Origin: Saprospiraceae bacterium
GTDB taxonomy: Bacteria; Bacteroidota; Bacteroidia; Chitinophagales; Saprospiraceae
Assembly: GCA_020629715.1 (NCBI GenBank)
Contig: JAHDCU010000003.1
Coordinates: forward strand, 310,879 to 374,878
DNA length: 64,000 nucleotides
Direction: 5' to 3'
In this document: in pieces, positions 31,801 to 38,538 of the stretch
Layout of the letters: each line of letters starts with the position of its first letter
Numbering within the stretch: position 1 is the stretch's first letter
Position numbers and translations under genes: made by a program
The notes under the pieces: model-generated
Database searches by the model: none
Seen by the model: the letters and a program-made list of their open reading frames with translations, nothing else
Told to the model about the DNA's origin: nothing

Positions 31801-34800
31801 TCGTTTGCATAATCATCAAAAATACAGGGCAACTCTCTGCCTCATTGACTGTGAAACAACCCTCTAACGTTGCAGTCTCGCCCGTATTCACTAATACTAA
31901 CTCTGTAGTCTCCGCTATCTTAGGATCGATGATTGGATCATCTATTAGACCATTACCATTTACATCTCTGATCAAGGCAATCGTCACATCACTACTATAG
32001 AATGCACCTGGATTACTCAAGGTAACACTGTAGCATAAATCTACTGTACCATCTGGATTTGGACACTTCGTCATCAAGGTTTGATCATCAACATTCAATG
32101 GTGGTAAAAAGTCGATCTGAATCTGTGGATTCACACTATTTAATACCTGAACACTACACATCTCTCCACTCTCGATACAGGTCTGATCCATGATCTCACT
32201 ACTCACCGCAACGCCTAAGTCTTGGGATCCGCAAGCGATATCTTCAGGTACACTATAATCTAAACTTACTTGGAAAGCTTCCCCTGGTCCTATACCATCG
32301 GGTATGTTGAAACATATATTCGTTATCGGCCCATTCATCGTCTCCGTAAACGTTGGCGTATGAGTACTCGGTGCCAACCATTGAACACTACCACTCATAT
32401 AATCAAAGGTCTCCGTCTCCAAATCCATACAGACTGTACTCTCTTCACTCTCTCCAAATGGACTGATATTCAAATAGGTCAATACTAAACTCGCGTCCTC
32501 TCCACAATTCGCCATTGCTGGCTCCGCAAATACGAAAAATTGTGCAAAATCCACTGGATTTGCATTTTCGATAATAATCGCATCACTATCTACAAACATA
32601 CTCTGTACCGTACTCTCACATGGATCTGCACCTGCAGCTTGATAATAGACACTCGTACCACTTACAAACTCATCACAGATCGTCTCTACCTCAAATAAAA
32701 TCTGTACCTGGTTACTATCCATCTGGATAGGATCGCCACTTGGCCCTAATATTCCAGGTAAACCATTCTGATCAATATAGGTACTCCAATCTGCATCTTC
32801 ATCCCAACTATAATTAGTACCAAATATACTATTCTCTGCTGCATTGATCTGTGGCTCATTTGCTACTGGAATTGGAACACAAGGTCCTGTAAAATTAGGT
32901 CCACCTGGATAACATACCTGCCATGATCCACTTACAGGCAATAAGCCTGACGGAAAGGCAAAATCTTGTGTAATCGTCGTCAATACCGATGGCTTTACAT
33001 TTTTGATACGTACACCCATAGGGATCGTCTCACATAAACTGTATTCGCCCATTGGCTGCGGATCCCATTCTACTTGGATATCTGCTTCTTCAGCCACATA
33101 TTGATAACATGCGCTTACTAAATCACAACTTCCTCCTGCTGCACTTAATGCCGCAGCTTTCGCTGGATCTAAACAACCACTCACTGTGCTGATACAAACC
33201 TCCGTATCTACATCTAATCCTACTGGACAGAATAATAACTCCGTCACAATCGTGATCTCCTGACACTCCCCTGGTGCCAAATCACTCATCGTCACACCAT
33301 ATATCTTGCTATCGGGTAATGTCTGTGCCAATGTCCACGGTAAAGAATTACCCATATCGTCTTGTACATCAATAAACTCAATCGAATTTGGTAATTCTAT
33401 ACTCGTCACTACATTGGTATGCGTTGCTCCTGTAGCACCTGGATCTCCTGCACATACCTCATATACATTCATCTCATTAATCCCTGCTAAATCCGCTAAG
33501 AGTAAATTCTGTAGCATCGGTATTAACTTAGGAAAATCTTGACTATTATCTATGAATTGGTCAGGGTTGGTCACATTCACTCCACCTGTTCTAGATGGAT
33601 TGACTCGCCAATCACTACCCACTGGATGTGGGAAAATACGATCATAGTACGCAATACAACCATCATCAGCCCCGGCTTCTCCACATCGAGAACCAAATGG
33701 GTTGATTGGGAATCGATTACGGTATGAATTAACATAGAGTACTCCTAGAGAATTTTGTCGAGACCCTCGATAGGTATTTCTACCCGTAAAATTCGGAATA
33801 TATGGCTCGGCAAACTGATATTCTAGTTCGAAATCTGTAGACTCTACATCTTCTGGACAGAGCGAAGTCAAATTATACTTAAGACCATAACTCAGGCATG
33901 GAACCGCACCCCCTACTGGTATATGAGGGAAAGGATCCATATTAGTATGTACTAAAGGTTGTGAATCACACAAATCAGAGCTTGTGCCTGGCACTCCGGC
34001 ATTAATTAATTCATTTTCACTAGCAGAAAGGATCGTTAAACCTCTTGTATAATCTTGATCTACAAATCTGATTGCTGCTAAACTATTGGTATCCTGTGCC
34101 GTACAACATATACCTCCAGTTCCGTCTGGAATACAAGCCAAGTTACCTGCTGATTGATCTATGTACTGAGAGGGTAAAGGCACTTCACTACCGTCGGGTA
34201 GCACAAGGACCCCATTATCTCCATAAACCATATTGGTCGGAAATCGAAACTCTAAATATTCCGTTGCCATGAAGGGTCGATACTCATTTTCATACCATGG
34301 TAATTCACCTGCATCCGTATTCACCGATGGTAGAGGATTTTGTAAGGTAAATTCATACTCTACCTGTACATCACAGTCCTCGACCACTACATCTGGTGTC
34401 ACACTTATTGGCCCAGGGATATGACCTTCATACCCCTGAGTAGTATGACAAATATTAGCAAGATTATAATCAGAACAAGCTGTTGTTTGTGCAACAACAT
34501 TTCCCCAAGGTCTTAGATACATAAAATTACCTAACCCTGAATTATTAATCTGTTCTAAGTCATATGCAGGATTATGAATCATAGGTGCATATACATCAAA
34601 ATAAATCTTATCACCATCCTTCAGTGGAAATTGCTGCAAAAACTCTTGTCTACAATTATTAGTGTAAGCATCATCTGCATTTCCATCAGTACTACTACCT
34701 GTGTCAGCACATTCTTCATTTTCTCCCCAGTAAATTAATATTCGCTGTCGATCAGTGACTTGTGATGTTGCTCCATCATCATTGGTCATCATATAATTTA

Positions 34801-37800
34801 TAGCTGACTCTGGTGGATAATTAGGGTTAATATTATCATCATTTAGACAAGTTTGATAAGCGTCATTATTGCGATCTATCCAAGAACTAGATTTATTAGC
34901 AACTCCAAAATTACGTAACTGCATCGAAGGCCAAGTATATGCATCCCTTGTCGCATCTGGATAGTTTTGCAAACAATCAGGTACTCCAATCTCAGTGATT
35001 ACACCAGTTGCACTATCTTCCCAAAACCAACCACCGAAAGTAGAGTTGTTAATATCTATCATCACAGGCCCTGCATCCTCTCGCGGATTAACATAAAACT
35101 GCCAATATCGGTGTCTATCCGTATTATCATAAAAAGGTGCTGCATTTCTAATTTCAAACCCTGCCCTATAATACATGGTATCACCTGGAAGGAATCTTTG
35201 TTTGTCAATTTCTGGAACATCCGCAGAAGTAAGAGGTTGTGTCATGGCCTTGTCTGCAAATCCATAGTTAGTTCGATACAGCGTATCTATAAATGCAAAT
35301 AAATCACATTCACATGTACATCTATTCCATCTAACATAGGTCCGAGTACCATCACAAGCTCTTACAATCTCACATGGATCGGCACTATTACAAGCGTCAC
35401 AAGTTTCTACTACTTTATAACTAATATATACCCAATCAGATGGAGAACAATTACCTCTATAATCTATATTAAAGTCATAATTATGTGGTTCTACCCCATC
35501 CAGGGCAGTATCTCCCGCAGGAATTCTTATTTCGTAAGCAAAGGTATCCAATCCTCCACCTTCATTTACGGCAGTTAAATATGTACCCGTTACTCCAGTT
35601 ACTGGTGCTCCTTCGTAAGTTGCACTACCTGGACTATATCGAAGATCACGCATTCTTTCTGCTCCAGATGCTTGTACAGTAACAACGAGCTCTATGTTGT
35701 CACCTCCTGACGGGCATGGATCTATATTATTACTTCCAAACTCATACGAAAACTGATATCCATTATTTGTCGGAGACCAAACATCGCAGGTAGGATAAAA
35801 ATCCTCTGTAGCTAAAGAACCATTGCTGAATATTCCTATTTCCGTTACTTCCGATCCTTGATTACCATAAAAGAAATTGATCGGTCCATCGCCTCCAATA
35901 GTCGCAAATTGCTGGAAATCTTGACCACAATTTCGTTTACCATTTACTTCTAACTGTGTCAAAGAACAAGATATAGACGAACAATCAGCACCGTCCATAG
36001 CACATCCAATATCTAAGATGGTACTTATTGTAATCACATTACCGCCTGGTATATCATCAAAAATCCCATCTCCATCGGTATCTTCTATCCCTCCAGGGCC
36101 ATCAAAGTCCGTCATATTGAGTTTCAAATCTATCTCTACTGTTCCGTTTTCTGCCGTCCATAAATCTGAGGGTACGTCTACACCATTCATCTGTAGCGAT
36201 GTAATCATGGTATTATTGATAATACAGCCTTTGTACTTAAAGCTTACATCTTCCCACAATCCATCTAAAGGATTAGAATTTGCGCTTTGAACTACAAGGT
36301 TATATGCTAGATCAGCACCACAAATTTGACCATATTGTACATCTCCCGAAACTACAACCGCTGTTGCACCATAGTTAGGAGTAAAGTTTACAGCTCCTTG
36401 CATCTGAGAGATATCGCCACATACTTGATTATTACATCCATAAAAGGCATTATACATCAAGAAATTAGCCTCATCCGTACATCCCATTACTTGGTAGCAT
36501 ACATCTATAAATATTCTTTCGTTTGCCTCAAAAAATAGGTCCCCATCTGTACTTGCTGGTGATGGACTTGCTGCGAAATAGTTATCGGTAATCGTGAGAC
36601 TTACCGTCTGTGTAGCAGCATCATAGCTATAATCACTTGCTGGTACGGGTACATCTGATATGTCTATACTGGTCACTTGATATACACTCTGGTCTACTCC
36701 ATTAATCTCAAACTGAAATCCATCTAAGAAAGCCTGTATACCGTCTTGGGATATCAATATTCGTTGGCATTGCGGAGTATTAGACTGTGATATATTTAGA
36801 TCACTTGGTGATACTTGTAATACATTGACTACTGGCACTCTTATACCAGAGTTATATGCCCCTACTTCTTCAATACCTTCATTACAAGAAGGTGAAGTAC
36901 CATTATCATCATCATAAGTAAAAGTCACCATCGCATCAAAGTTTATGGCTTCTTCTGACTCTGTATCTACAGCACAATCTGCTTGTACTGCTACATTGAT
37001 GATGAATGCCTCCGCACTATCGATCTGTGATATGGTAAAGGTAGGTTGAGCTAAATCTGATAAATCAGATGGTGCTACGGTACCTGTGCCCGTACTATTC
37101 TCATCCATAAATACAAAACCTCCATACGATAATCCCTCATCGAATGTAATCATCAACTCAACGTCTCGTAGCATACACTCCCCTGAGTTATAAATCAATA
37201 TACTTGCTGTATCAGGAGCACTACATAGATTCAATAGGTCGATGGTCGGAAAGTTAGGTACTCCATCCAAACTTACTACACTGATATCAGGACATCCGTC
37301 ACAAGTAGTTGCCGGTGGATCCGGTACATCATAGGTGATGCATAACTCTGGAGCTTGAGCCGCTCCATTTTCAAAGTCAACCGCTTGTCTTTGTCCTTTT
37401 CCGGTAATAGCCAGGGTAATGTTATTTCCCATTGCATATCCTGGTCTATTGACTATCTCTTGTATAATACTGGTAAGATCGGGAGTCTGCTGGGCTGTAC
37501 CTGCATCTCCTGCCGTCCATGTCCCTGGTGACCAATTCACTGTAGCTGCCGTGGCTGTACGACCTACTATATCATTGGCAGCACTAAATAGTGCGGAATT
37601 ATCCGCAGCCTCTCCATATATCGTAAAAGCAGCTGCCCCAGTACTACTCGATAGCGCAGTAAACTGGATCGAAGCACTTGTGATTGTCGCTCCTGGTGGT
37701 ATAGTCCAACCTCCCCAGTTTAGAGCCGTAATATTCCTACGATTTGCTTGTACTCCGATATCGAGATCTGTCAAGCCTGGATCTCCACATATCTGAAGAT

Positions 37801-38092
37801 TACCGCCATCTGACCATTGCTCGGCATCGCCTTCACAACTGGCTATACGTTGGCATTCTTTTACTTCTGCCATCATGGATGCGGCACTACTTTCGGCACG
37901 ATATTGAGCCGATCGGTATGCTTCAAGCAATATTGCTTCATCGTCACAATCTGCATGCTGGTAGGCAAGATGTAGATTGTCTACATGTTTTTTGTGAGGA
38001 TCATGATCAGCGTATAAGCATGATACGCTTGTTATCATAAATAGCACTACTAAAAAACTAAAGTTGAGCGTTGAGTTTAAGATGGTCTTCAT
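13811..38092 (-). CDS. giant T9SS-secreted DUF11/SdrD repeat protein, 8093 aa
   Basis: One uninterrupted 24.3-kb frame. Residues 1-28 are a signal peptide (FSFLVVLFMITSV). Residues ~95-255 resemble a secreted beta-sandwich (WTIPPGATITSASIQF ... APELCITYD). To ~2370 come long Cys-containing beta-rich regions without a confident family. Residues ~2370-3760 hold nine ~150-aa repeats. Residues ~3765-7265 hold 21 DUF11-like units opening (F)DLALxKxL, most followed by Asp-rich linkers of the VDSTPD...DEDDHDPE type that probably bind calcium. Residues ~7420-7900 hold four SdrD/Cna-B-like domains (GDxVWxDxDGDGIQD). A fibronectin-like spacer and a type A T9SS sorting domain (ELYPNPTVD...KRLIVLKN) end it. 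It should be exported by T9SS and surface-anchored or released as a long fibre or adhesin. Asp/Gly/Thr-rich composition sets it apart. Ligand and role are unknown. Confidence 0.95.
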   Translation of the reverse strand: MKTILNSTLNFSFLVVLFMITSVSCLYADHDPHKKHVDNLHLAYQHADCDDEAILLEAYRSAQYRAESSAASMMAEVKECQRIASCEGDAEQWSDGGNLQICGDPGLTDLDIGVQANRRNITALNWGGWTIPPGATITSASIQFTALSSSTGAAAFTIYGEAADNSALFSAANDIVGRTATAATVNWSPGTWTAGDAGTAQQTPDLTSIIQEIVNRPGYAMGNNITLAITGKGQRQAVDFENGAAQAPELCITYDVPDPPATTCDGCPDISVVSLDGVPNFPTIDLLNLCSAPDTASILIYNSGECMLRDVELMITFDEGLSYGGFVFMDENSTGTGTVAPSDLSDLAQPTFTISQIDSAEAFIINVAVQADCAVDTESEEAINFDAMVTFTYDDDNGTSPSCNEGIEEVGAYNSGIRVPVVNVLQVSPSDLNISQSNTPQCQRILISQDGIQAFLDGFQFEINGVDQSVYQVTSIDISDVPVPASDYSYDAATQTVSLTITDNYFAASPSPASTDGDLFFEANERIFIDVCYQVMGCTDEANFLMYNAFYGCNNQVCGDISQMQGAVNFTPNYGATAVVVSGDVQYGQICGADLAYNLVVQSANSNPLDGLWEDVSFKYKGCIINNTMITSLQMNGVDVPSDLWTAENGTVEIDLKLNMTDFDGPGGIEDTDGDGIFDDIPGGNVITISTILDIGCAMDGADCSSISCSLTQLEVNGKRNCGQDFQQFATIGGDGPINFFYGNQGSEVTEIGIFSNGSLATEDFYPTCDVWSPTNNGYQFSYEFGSNNIDPCPSGGDNIELVVTVQASGAERMRDLRYSPGSATYEGAPVTGVTGTYLTAVNEGGGLDTFAYEIRIPAGDTALDGVEPHNYDFNIDYRGNCSPSDWVYISYKVVETCDACNSADPCEIVRACDGTRTYVRWNRCTCECDLFAFIDTLYRTNYGFADKAMTQPLTSADVPEIDKQRFLPGDTMYYRAGFEIRNAAPFYDNTDRHRYWQFYVNPREDAGPVMIDINNSTFGGWFWEDSATGVITEIGVPDCLQNYPDATRDAYTWPSMQLRNFGVANKSSSWIDRNNDAYQTCLNDDNINPNYPPESAINYMMTNDDGATSQVTDRQRILIYWGENEECADTGSSTDGNADDAYTNNCRQEFLQQFPLKDGDKIYFDVYAPMIHNPAYDLEQINNSGLGNFMYLRPWGNVVAQTTACSDYNLANICHTTQGYEGHIPGPISVTPDVVVEDCDVQVEYEFTLQNPLPSVNTDAGELPWYENEYRPFMATEYLEFRFPTNMVYGDNGVLVLPDGSEVPLPSQYIDQSAGNLACIPDGTGGICCTAQDTNSLAAIRFVDQDYTRGLTILSASENELINAGVPGTSSDLCDSQPLVHTNMDPFPHIPVGGAVPCLSYGLKYNLTSLCPEDVESTDFELEYQFAEPYIPNFTGRNTYRGSRQNSLGVLYVNSYRNRFPINPFGSRCGEAGADDGCIAYYDRIFPHPVGSDWRVNPSRTGGVNVTNPDQFIDNSQDFPKLIPMLQNLLLADLAGINEMNVYEVCAGDPGATGATHTNVVTSIELPNSIEFIDVQDDMGNSLPWTLAQTLPDSKIYGVTMSDLAPGECQEITIVTELLFCPVGLDVDTEVCISTVSGCLDPAKAAALSAAGGSCDLVSACYQYVAEEADIQVEWDPQPMGEYSLCETIPMGVRIKNVKPSVLTTITQDFAFPSGLLPVSGSWQVCYPGGPNFTGPCVPIPVANEPQINAAENSIFGTNYSWDEDADWSTYIDQNGLPGILGPSGDPIQMDSNQVQILFEVETICDEFVSGTSVYYQAAGADPCESTVQSMFVDSDAIIIENANPVDFAQFFVFAEPAMANCGEDASLVLTYLNISPFGESEESTVCMDLETETFDYMSGSVQWLAPSTHTPTFTETMNGPITNICFNIPDGIGPGEAFQVSLDYSVPEDIACGSQDLGVAVSSEIMDQTCIESGEMCSVQVLNSVNPQIQIDFLPPLNVDDQTLMTKCPNPDGTVDLCYSVTLSNPGAFYSSDVTIALIRDVNGNGLIDDPIIDPKIAETTELVLVNTGETATLEGCFTVNEAESCPVFLMIMQTTDCVCDNLDYYYDSIEPAVNDDLQTSYTLCPDTPFGIPNCGSWDYSVSPSNGASITPNAANDSLFINLNPGFGNGSPVILNVMSTSGGCSTFTFPIELYSLSDFEFGPFAGVDACNVGCQQLNLNIPASYESSVTVEWLPNQYLDDNTSLTPTICDPASDVNYFVTLNFMTEEGMCTYTANYPVTVEEQVTEEVIEDGNLCSTDQATLEAPTGYSNYDWIRVNSDGSETTVASGSESSYTATAEGQYYVEYRNLGAVCAIRSNVFNVNACPLMEKSLTSITPTANPNEYTVVYDITVENPGSLATEYDLYDVPGFDTDIVASVASYTSDATGVTGGGLTLPAPAAPGWLLGDDVSIAGGAIHTYTISYVVTIDLADGTVGDDSYTSCGQGSGPANAGPGEGLYNSASLDLDNDPTTEEVQDDDCGELPYLSLEKAHESTVSTSANCYDVTYSIKVTNSGGAEGVYDLIDDPDFDDDFDIVSAIFTTDAFSNPGGSLPTTSSTYVLANDQTITAGKVDSFAIVIGVCIDLEDPASSGDEVYTSSCGTANGPTDPTNGEGLFNEATLDVNNDGTPDQEAEACDDVPYLVLTKNIASMTIQPDGSFDVVYTITVQNIGGADGEYDLYDLPSPDDDFVFNSVSYTSDTPNSGTLSTTLPAAPGWLLADDQGIGAGVLHTYTLTANVSLELTDGNGDDTYTECGQSNGGDPQAGEGLFNEAQLDVNNDGVIDEVEDACTDISDLMMTKSLVSVSDQNADGSYDVTYEIEVTNAAGDIGTYDLYDLPVFDGDIVINSASYTSDIPTSGVLSTTVPATPGWLLADDQTIGSMLTQTYTVVINVSMDLLATTAVDDNDYTACGEGTGGVPAPGQGLYNIASIDDNNDGVIDDVDDACGDLPFLVLDKVHTSTVETSLNCYDVTYTLTVENIGGATGDYDLVDSPMFDNDFTITSAGYTTDAVGNPNNSLGTTPAVYELADDQVIAAGKLDTYTVTIGVCLDLEDGATGNDVYDASCGTANGPTDPTSGEGLFNEATLDTNNDGTSDQEAEACDDVPYLVLTKNIASMTIQPDGSFDVVYTITVQNIGGADGEYDLYDLPSPDDDFVFNSVSYTSDTPNSGTLSTTLPAAPGWLLADDQGIGAGVLHTYTLTANVSLELTDGNGDDTYTECGQSNGGDPQAGEGLFNEAQLDVNNDGVIDEVEDACTDISDLMMTKSLVSVSDQNADGSYDVTYEIEVTNAAGDIGTYDLYDLPVFDGDIVINSASYTSDIPTSGVLSTTVPATPGWLLADDQTIGSMLTQTYTVVINVSMDLLATTAVDDNDYTACGEGTGGVPAPGQGLYNIASIDDNNDGVIDDVDDACGDLPFLVLDKVHTSTVETSLNCYDVTYTLTVENIGGATGDYDLVDSPMFDNDFTITSAGYTTDAVGNPNNSLGTTPAVYELADDQVIAAGKLDTYTVTIGVCLDLEDGATGNDVYDASCGTANGPTDPTSGEGLFNEATLDTNNDGTSDQEAEACDDVPYFVLEKDQSEATLQADGTYNIVYTIVVSNIGGADGEYDLNDLPGFDDDIVILGASYVSDAGPSNAALPTTVPASGWQLADDQAIIAGGVDTYTLTVNVDYDFFDGTVGDDSYTSCGEGGNTPGSPGEGLYNEALLDTNNDGTPDLEDDECQDLESVDVALVKTIVTTGPYTYGDIIEFSIDVINQGSVTLTDVEVSDYIPCGYTYQNSNAPEWTYDPATGTATTLLPGPINPGEIENITIILELTPCTELGAEAFTNVAEVSGMEDEEGNDVSDEDIDSDPDDDPTNDAGGNPDGNSDDVVDGDGTGTPGDDDPTTDEDDSDPAIIDVFDLALVKTLADPGPYTLGDDITFEITVTNQGNVTADNIVVTDYMPSCMSLNDSAWTDNGDGTASITLPNSLAAAETATVSITVTVGLCQGEFQVNYAEISDATDDEGNAVVDIDSTPDDTNGNDAGGNPDGNSDDVIDGDGTGTNGDDDPTTDEDDHDPEQVQVQVYADLALIKTLGNTQPNPVMNGDPVTFQIQVFNQGIIPTDNIEITDYVPPCLDLTSTDWTDNNDGTASILLSVANGGLTGPLMPGASVIVMIDFVANGCSNGIVENWAEISGFTGPGGEPLDDIDSTPDDMLTNDTYTTNNDTTGDGSNGGDEDDHDPEQIVVVDTEEDIFDLALAKTLAPGQPSTIGTGDIVVFQIEVQNQGTYQVDNIDVIDYVPSCMNMVDNDWTDNGDGTASITLSVANGGLTTPLAPGQSVYITIDLQAVTCNGTITNWAEISGATDDDGNVWTDVDSTPDTVQGNDTYINDNDTSGNGNTGGDEDDHDPAQVDVVPVTPGDFDLALIKTLAPGQINPVDDGDIVVFNVTVINQGDIPADNIEVVDYRPSCLADIDPDWTDNGDNTSTIMLSTANGGLSSPLLPGTSVIIPFTTQVNGCAVGETTNFAEISGATDSNGDPVTDIDSTPDSDDSNDVYGNDDQTDGDGTDDEDDHDPETIDIVNDVPDEFDLALIKILSPGQANSVMQGDIVSFDIQVTNQGNVPADNISVIDYIPSCLELNDSDWTDNGDGTASIVLSVANGMLSSPLAPNQSTIVSITLEVLACTETSQINYAEISGATDGVGNPVTDVDSTPDTTNGNDAGGVSDGVSDNETDGDGTGTPGDDNATTDEDDHDPEEIIIMPAPPIYDLALIKTLSLGQPNPVEIGDDVSFDIQVTNQGNAVVDNIELIDYMPDCLTLNDPDWTDNGDGTASITLSVANGGLTAPLAAGQSVVVDIILNVQPCAVGLNTNWAEISDFTDEDGNNQEDVDSTPDSIEDNDNFNGNDVTDEDGTQGGDEDDHDPADITVIDPTPTDFDLALTKALAAGQPTSVGAGATVTYDITVTNQGDVAADNIVVTDYLPSCAMLSDPNWTDNGDGTASISLSVANGGLSTVLQPNMSIVVPLTTILVNCTAGDVVNFAEISEATDGEGNPVTDIDSTPDSDPGNDAGGNPNGDSDDVVDGDGSGQPGDNDPTTDEDDHDPAVITIDETVPMDFDLALSKVLSAGQSVPVANGDMVSFEITVINQGNIAADNIEVIDYIPSCMSLNDADWTAGANNTATIELSVANGGLTTPLLPGASIMVEITVEVNSCSDGTEINWAEISGATDGAGNPVTDVDSTPDSDQENDAYMTDNDTSGDGTNDEDDHDPAFVPIDNPVDPEFDLALTKTLTPLQQLPIVEGDLLSFDITVYNQGDIAADNIELSDSHPSCFTLADANWTDAGGDVATRTLSVANGGLSTPLAPGQNVTVTINFIVGACTGTSVVNYAEISDATDDDGNPVTDVDSTPDGDPTNDGGGNPDGNSDDVIDGDGSGNPGDDDPSTDEDDHDPAVVPFDPDGNPVDPEFDLALVKQLAPGQSGIVAPGSSVTFEITVFNQAGVLADNIEITDYLPSCTSLNDSDWTDNGDGTASIVLSVGNGGLSNPLGPNASVTVPITISLSNSCSGTLTNYAEISAATDGNGDPVEDVDSTPDSDPSNDAGGNPDGNSDNTTGGDGSGTPGDDNALTDEDDHDPESVIIDPVAPSDFDLALIKQLAPLQTTPVANGDLVSYQITVFNQGDVAADNIVLVDYIPSCMSLNDAAWTDNGDGTASRILSVANGGLTAPLQPGNNVVTFITTQLNNCSEGDIVNYAEISDATDGNGDPVTDIDSTPDNDPDNDPEGVDDQTDGNGTDDEDDHDPAVIEVDNPDPAPEFDLALIKTLQPGQSATVMTGEIVDYDIYVINQGEVNADNVMITDYIPGCFTLADPDWTDNGDGTASITISVANGALAGPILPGQSVAVAVSLQVGNCSGTSQTNYAEISDATDGDGNPVTDVDSTPDNDPNNDAEGDDDQTDGNGTDDEDDHDPETVTVEDELDEVFDLALSKTLPFGASSTVPLNSVVTFDINVFNQGNVSADNIEIIDYLPSCATLQDAAWTDNGDGTASRVLSVANGALSVALAPGQNVSVPITMDLQGCPVGDITNWSEITDATDGNGDPVSDTDSTPDNDQGNDTYTTNDDVNGDGSNGGDEDDHDPETITISPIVDEEFDLALIKTLAPGQTDQVSNGDVVVFEITVFNQGNVPADNIKLVDYLPACVDLLDPNWFYDAANHEAVRFLTVAGGDLAAPLGPGQNIMVPITVQLNNCADGPIVNFAEIEDATDSDGNPVTDIDSTPDDDNTNDVFTNDDYIDGDGNNGEDEDDSDPEVLEVITDPTPDQFDLALIKVLAPGQINQVSEGDVITFEIQVTNQGDIAADNIEITDAHPSCLILTDSDWTDNGDNTATTTLSVAGGELASPLTPGQSALVQITFEIGACEAGDQTNYAEISDATDGSGDPVTDIDSTPDNDPDNDTVGEDNVTDGTNGDEDDHDPEVFTVEPNFDLALQKVVTSSGPYSYGDQVVFGINVFNQGNVPADNIEITEYVPSGYSFDAGLNPGWIEQVDGTLKYVITDILEIGTSTSIPLSLTLEPTTGGEDDWTNRAEISDATDEDGNPQEDTDSQMDDFPDNDNPVDPGDENDDEINEDGMNGGDEDDSDPASVDVFDLAQTKTTTDEGPFRYGDEVTYTITVYNQGNVPATNVVVNDYLPCGLAYLSSNDSNWSYDAGTGLATTTFTGIINPGASAVVELTLEVQDCYDNVTSAWTNATEIESAEDEEGNPQDDVDSTPDDDPNNDGDPTDDEVDGDPNDPDNPDEDDHDPETIEIFDLALQKQLVTTAPYAYGDILEFNFNVINQGNVDAYNVEVSDYIPAGYSFDNGMNVGWTLSNGVATYTIPYVAAGTTETISIRLELIESGSGGSDYYNRAEISDADDNTNPGDEDPTDADSDPDNDPDNDNPVDPGDDNDDEVEENPNDPNEDDEDDSDPAGPEFFDLATIKQPVTQGPFSYGDIVEFSFTLINQGTITAQNIDIVDYIPCGYIYMSSNDADGWSYDASTGQATRTIAGPIAPAGVESYSIELQVQPCYEGEADAWTNVTEITGAEDEDGNPGEDIDSDPDNDPDNDGEPTDDETTGVGSCANCIQTVEVPLGAGTDVVVEAVMVDGAPLVLPNYPYDLNDPAQAAQFLADCLALGYNVQETLDPATGIVSIAVLYPGQDFESFNINGGEEFYFTCSECLGPDPDEDDHDPATNEIFDLAFIKYIDDKGPYNPGDIAEYKMTVYNQGNVEAYNVEVTDYLNEGYIFDPAINAGWTQTGDLVQTTVAGPIAPGDSVELVLNLEVFVPDGADINSWYNEAEISGADDDTDPNNEDPVDADSTPDTDPDNDNDLVDGDDEDPIFDEEDDNDNVIDEDPSDPFGLGDDDEDDNDAADILVVGGLGDTVFKDLDGDGIQDVNEPGVEGVLATLTDCEGNVIATQVTDAEGFFFFNNLIPGDYQVQFDISGLPEGCDFTYQDVGNDDEIDSDVDLTGLGPCVSIEGGEYDSTYDAGLLILASLGDYVWHDLDGDGIQDGNEPGIGGVVVNLYDGDGNFVGTTTTDATGYYLFDLLYPGDYYVEFITPEGYELTFPNMGINDGTDSDVDGTNGPGTTQVTTLSPGENDLDWDAGYYICVPIGDLVWYDVDEDDVWDSNENGINGLVVNLWRENADGTYSIYETTYTGHKPGTPSDDGYYKFCAPPGTYYVEVVLPPYGLVPAVANVGGNEENDSDVTNANGIGTTDSFTVLSGQEKCDLGHGYYPMAELGDRVWNDANENGIQDTGEAPISGVVVKAYDMAGVKVAESVTDANGNYKLDYLAKDDYYLHFTPPSGMSATIANVGNDESMDSDVDGSYGANTTSMYSLMPGDDIPTVDVGFKVSSVLPVEWLSIEAEHMGEYNRVKWSTASEQNASHYAVERRYETEQDYVQVGKVAANGTTSDVNDYSSDDYDIAEDGVYYYRVKQVDVDGKYDYSEVVSVNVVRVGDDKIELYPNPTVDMVNIDVTLSRTSTIRVSIWDAEGKLVRADVLDKELSAGFHNNQVDISYLVNGVYTVRVNIGTQVINKRLIVLKN
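16290..26810 (-). repeat. array of 21 DUF11-like coding repeats
   Basis: Within the giant gene 21 units begin with a FDLALxK-type motif and mostly end in an Asp-rich linker. The linker codons give a recurring plus-strand pattern GATCATGATCATCTTCATC roughly every 450-550 bases. Units are diverged from each other, unlike the recent duplication at 27268-30051. Confidence 0.85.
27268..30051 (-). repeat. near-perfect 1392-bp tandem duplication inside the giant gene
   Basis: Bases 27268-28659 recur at 28660-30051 with a constant offset of 1392 (464 codons, three ~155-aa repeats). By eye I found only two or three single-base differences, for example near 27319/28711 and near 28629/30021; the 464-residue translations appear identical. 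The frame is kept. It must be very recent, subject to gene conversion, or an assembly effect. Confidence 0.9.
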
Positions 38093-38538
38093 CTTCTTAA
38101 TTTGAGTTTAATATTAAATTGATGATGCCTTACTTATCGAGGGGTAAAGTTGAACATCACTAGTAACCATAATCACATCTATGGAATATTTCTATTCGCA
38201 TAGATTCGGTTCTATTAAACTCGCCTTAGGTGGGTGTATAAGCTTCGTCTGTATATACCTCTGGAAGGTGAATACGCATTATACACAGAGCAAATATATT
38301 AAATAATTTGATAATATGTTAAATGAGCAAATAAAAAGAATAAAAAATTTCAAGTTTTAGATGCAGTAAGTTTATGTGGTATCAACCATTCACTTTTAAG
38401 TATTGAATAAGGAATCAATACTTGTAGTAATTAAACATTGAGATATGTATATACCCCAGCTACCATATACAAACGAGCACTGAGGTATAATACAATATTA
38501 GGTCTAATTCAAGCAGTTTATCTGCTCCTACTTGTATT
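38093..38538. other. intergenic region upstream of the giant gene
   Basis: 446 bases without a convincing ORF. It must hold the minus-strand promoter of the giant gene. TATATTTG on the minus strand (38291-38298) matches the TAnnTTTG -7 element, but no -33 element is at the right distance, and the leader would be ~190 bases long. Confidence 0.35.

Noticed and set aside
13811-38092. Dozens of plus-strand ORFs of 60-190 aa inside the giant gene
   Set aside because: They are antisense shadows of the repetitive Asp/Thr/Ser-rich coding sequence with low-complexity products and no start context.
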